Origin: Blasia pusilla
Taxonomy: Eukaryota; Marchantiophyta; Marchantiopsida; Blasiales
Direction of reading: 5' to 3'
Length of the DNA: 64,000 nucleotides
Assembly: GCA_050084515.1 (NCBI GenBank)
Contig: CM114271.1
Span: 1,178,001 to 1,242,000 of the forward strand
Positions 60,753-64,000 of this stretch are shown one piece after another. Below the pieces are notes generated by a model. It was not told where the DNA came from. It searched no databases and saw nothing but the letters and a program-made list of their open reading frames with translations. The stretch's first letter is position 1. The number at the start of each line of letters is the position of its first letter. The position numbers were made by a program, and so were the translations under genes.

Positions 60753-62260
60753 GGGGACCGTGGTGCGGACAATGGTGGTTTCACACGGAGTGGATTGAGG
60801 TATCGGCTACCTTTTCCACTTCCGACGGTTGATGAAGAGGAGGACGAGGGTGTTCCAAACACCCAGTCTTCTACGTTGTTATCGAGTGTTGTAGCTTTAT
60901 TGATTTGGGACATGGACGGGATATATGGGGCCATGAAGGGCCCACGACGATACTCGGGTGCAGTGGGCATCATTGAGTTGGAGAACTTCATGCAGGAGTT
61001 TGATAGGTGGTGTGATATGCAGATGTTGCGAAACGCCACGTTGTTTACATCCTTCTTGGCTTGGAAGGGGTTGTTTCAGCACTTGGAGGGACCACCCATG
61101 GATGATTACCATGAGTTTAGGAAGGACCATGTTGTTGTGATTGAGGCATGGAGACAATATTGGTCTCCAGGCTATGTGTCTATCACCCATGGTGGTATTG
61201 GTAGTAGTGCCAGCCAGCCCGACGTTGAGTGGTACGAGTATGTGCCGGAGTGGGGGTACTAGTGGAGGTACTAGTGCCCCACCATCGTTCAGCCCGGTTG
61301 CAGAGTTCTTCAAGAGGTTGAAGAACAACTATCAGGGAGTGAAGACAGAGAAGTTGAGGAGTCTTCAGGAATTTGAGCGAAAGACTGGTGAGAGTCTTCG
61401 TGAGGCATACACTCGTATGGGACACTTGATTTCACTTACCCAAGGTGTGATTGATGCTCAGGCAGTCGAGTTTTGGTATGGGATCTTGGAAAGAGAGTTG
61501 CGCCGCAGGGTACATGATGCTACTCTTATGAGTGATGATTCACCCACATTGACCCTTGTGTGTTTGCTCTATCTAAGAAGATTGAGCTGAACATGGTGAA
61601 GGAGAGAGTGGTGACATCCGCATTCAGTAGGGATACAACTACTACTTTTCGTGTGCTCAGCAGCCCACCTCATAGTCTCATAGCAATGGTGGTGGTAGTA
61701 GTAGTGGGAGTCATGTGGGGTGCACACGACCTCAGTCAGGTCTTAGAGGGACACTTGTGCAGAGACCATTGCCTTCATTTTCTGCCCCACAGCAAGGACA
61801 GTCATATTGGATATGTGGAGGTGATCATGTTACGAGGTTTTGTCCCCAAGAGGATGGGAGGCGGACTTTGGAGGATGGGCCTTAGTCGGCCCCAACTCAA
61901 TGTGATCATTGCGGGAGACCAGGTCATCCTCGAGAGCGTTGCTTTGATCTCCATCCAAAGTTGAGATCAGGCCGCGGCCGTGGTGGAGTAGCTCCGAGGT
62001 GGTAGAGGTGGTAGGGGTGGTAGAGGTGGACCAGTGGTTGGAGAGCCTACGGTGGCTACCCCTACCACTACGACAAAGTCAGCTATGGCTTCCAGGATTG
62101 AGCAGCTGGAGGAGAAGTTGGCTACTATGGCTGGTATCCACCATAGATCAGGTTCGGAAGCAGGGGCTTCCACCTCTTATGGAGGGGATGATCTCTCTTA
62201 TATGGCGAGTGCAGCACAGGTTGAGGCATCAGCTGCAGTTACGAGAGGAGCCACTTGAGC
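60753..62260 (+). pseudogene. Gypsy gag fragment with CCHC knuckles, downstream of pol
   Basis: A retrotransposon gag domain is readable (FMQEFDRWCDMQMLRNATLF, PSFSPVAEFFKRLKNNY, LQEFERKTGESLREAYTRM). It crosses a frameshift near 61260 and continues to two zinc knuckles: a damaged ICGGDHVTRFC (first Cys lost) near 61810 and an intact CDHCGRPGHPRERC near 61900. A Gly/Arg-rich tail and a short coiled coil (RIEQLEEKLATM, about 62092) follow. gag normally precedes pol, so this order means either rearrangement or two elements joined. Confidence 0.8.
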
Positions 62261-62611
62261 GTCAGAGCCACGTGGTGCTACTATGGAGTTGGACCCACAA
62301 AGGGGTGAGGTGGGAGGCAAAGCTAGATTCCCAAGTCATTCTTGTTGTCTGAGGTGCTTAGGACTCCATCCATGGTTCCTACGCAGCCTATTGAGCCGAC
62401 AGTGGGGATTGAGGCATCTACATTGCGTGTAGTAGACACGGATGCAGCATCCAGTGGAGTATTGCGGATGGCAACTTCAGTGTTGGGATCCCCATTTTTT
62501 TCGGCCACGGAGCTGATGGCTTTAGGAGTTGACTTAGCTCCTGTATTTCAGCTAGTTGCCACATTGTGTGAAGATGGGGGTATTACTGCTACACGTGCTA
62601 AGGTGGATGAG

Positions 62612-63613
62612 TGTCGCGCCCCTACTCTCCTTGAACGTCAATCTTTAGTGTTGCGGAAGCGTGCGTTCAGTAGGTCACGAACTCATCGCCGATCTGCACC
62701 CAAACACGCACTCTCGTTAGTCGGGTTTGGCCAACCAGCGTTCCAACCCACCCAGTCCTCAACTCGGCGTCTCATCAAGCTCAACCTTCCTTAGTTCCTA
62801 GCTCCCAACACATGGCAAGTCCTTCAAGACTTGGAATAGACTTCCTGGTTAGTCCAGGGATCTGAAACGGCACTTACACGCCTAGCGATCCCAACTGTTC
62901 AACAGTCCTCGTGTGAGTTCCGAACCGAGACCCAAGTAATTGAGTCGCGGCGTGAAATCCAAGAGGGATGTCTAAAATCGCCTCAATGGACTTGGTGCAG
63001 GTTTTCCAACCCAACGCCCAAACTCGCGTTCCGTTCCATGCCCTTGAGCCGCCCCGTGGCGCCCAAAGTGGGGTTTGGGTTCCAAGCACTCCCAGAGACC
63101 TTCCCCCTTACTAGTACTTCTGGGGTTCTCCAATAACCCCTCCCCTTTGGGAAAAGAGGTCCGGGCCCTTCATTGTGGCCCTCAACCCGACTCCACTTAC
63201 AGTCGTTTTTGGGTCGTATCTCGGCTGCTGCTTATGGGTTTGCAGCGATCTTTAGTGCGTTTGAACCGGCTCTCCATAAGCTTTCCAACGCACTCTTATT
63301 TGCTTCAAACGCATCTCGGCGCTAAAAGTTATGGCCATAAATACAGTCGGAAACTCTCAAACGCAAGTGGCGTTCCAAGTCCGGATCTTTCCTTTGGCAA
63401 CCCACTTCCTAGACTCGACTTCTTTCAAGTCTCATTCCACGTTTGGTCCAGGTTTCCGAGTCGCGACCATCATATCTGAAACGCGACTTCTCGCTCGCGT
63501 CTCATCTCTTGTCTCCTCTTTGAGACAACTCCAACGCGCAAACCATCTTAGCGTGAGCCCGCTAATGTTCCGATGTTCCGCTTGGCACTTGTTTGGTCAT
63601 GAGGGTCGCGACA
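62612..63613 (-). mobile_element. About 1-kb LTR of another retrotransposon (probable 3' LTR, - strand)
   Basis: The segment starts tgtcgcg and ends cgcgaca, a 7-bp terminal inverted repeat with TG...CA ends as in LTRs. On the - strand the sequence immediately before it is aaaagaggggtgag (63614-63627), a good polypurine tract. This suggests a - strand element whose internal region lies to the right, in 63614-64000 and beyond the window. No coding motif is readable in those 370 bp. Confidence 0.55.
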
Positions 63614-64000
63614 CTCACCCCTCTTTTAGAGGTTGATGCCCTCATCAACGCAAACCTTTATTATGCCAAGTCTCCTGGGCAGCCTACCCCTTGACATTGA
63701 ATTGCGTTCTGGTGGCTAACCCGCAATTCCTCTTAGTCTTTAGTTGTCGCTTTGCCCCACTTAGAATTATTAGCCTCTCATCTTCGATAAGCCTGGACTA
63801 GTTCCAAGGAACTAACCTATCAAATAAGCTAACTAAGTGTGCAACGTTAGACTCTTTCGACTCATTCGTAAACATCACACCTGCTTACCTGGTCCACAAA
63901 TCGCACTACTATTGGGTCGCTCTCGATTCGACTTAGGCACGTCACTAAATTTACTTATGTGGCCACAAGTAAGATCACCCCAAGCCCCAAGACAGACTTC

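Noticed and set aside
1-64000. tRNA genes, CRISPR arrays, prokaryotic operons
   Set aside because: No cloverleaf with proper A and B boxes, no regularly spaced repeat-spacer array, and the split genes and LTR elements are eukaryotic.

Overview
This window looks like nuclear DNA of a land plant. Its genes are split by many short-to-medium GT-AG introns, it carries a plastid-type phosphoserine aminotransferase, and much of it is plant-type transposable elements (Helitron, Copia, Gypsy). The MORC gene resembles the animal MORC3/4 type with a CW zinc finger rather than the flowering-plant type, so a seed-free plant (bryophyte, lycophyte or fern) is my best guess, but the species cannot be fixed from sequence alone.

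Layout. 1-7986: a decayed autonomous Helitron on the + strand (repeated N-terminal exons, Rep/HUH domain, PIF1-like helicase) ending near an AT-rich hairpin. About 8000-10400: GC-rich, GA-rich leader-like DNA with one candidate exon, possibly the 5' end of the MORC gene. 11008-15432: a Copia element on the - strand with two LTRs, a perfect 5-bp target duplication (gtgta) and a deleted reverse transcriptase C-terminus/RNase H. 18512-31656: the MORC gene on the + strand, about 26 exons whose phases agree at almost every junction. A solo LTR of the same Copia family (25848-26536, target duplication tgtat) sits in the intron that divides the CW finger. 37699-39882: a complete five-exon gene for a 228-residue single-pass membrane protein that I do not recognise. 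40310-45494: a second, unrelated Copia element on the - strand with matching 326-bp LTRs. 51543-52889: an intact intronless PSAT gene.

53-58 kb is mostly gene-free. 58-64 kb is a nest of Gypsy remains: a 5S-rRNA-derived promoter block, a pol fragment placed before a gag fragment, and a 1-kb LTR of another element.

Three host genes are supported: MORC (GHKL ATPase, chromatin), the small membrane protein, and PSAT (plastid serine biosynthesis). They are separate transcription units with no evident shared pathway. Everything else recognisable is mobile-element DNA, nearly all of it broken. The long stretches 31.7-37.1, 45.5-50.1 and 55.6-58.2 kb are AT-rich repeat-like DNA without convincing genes.
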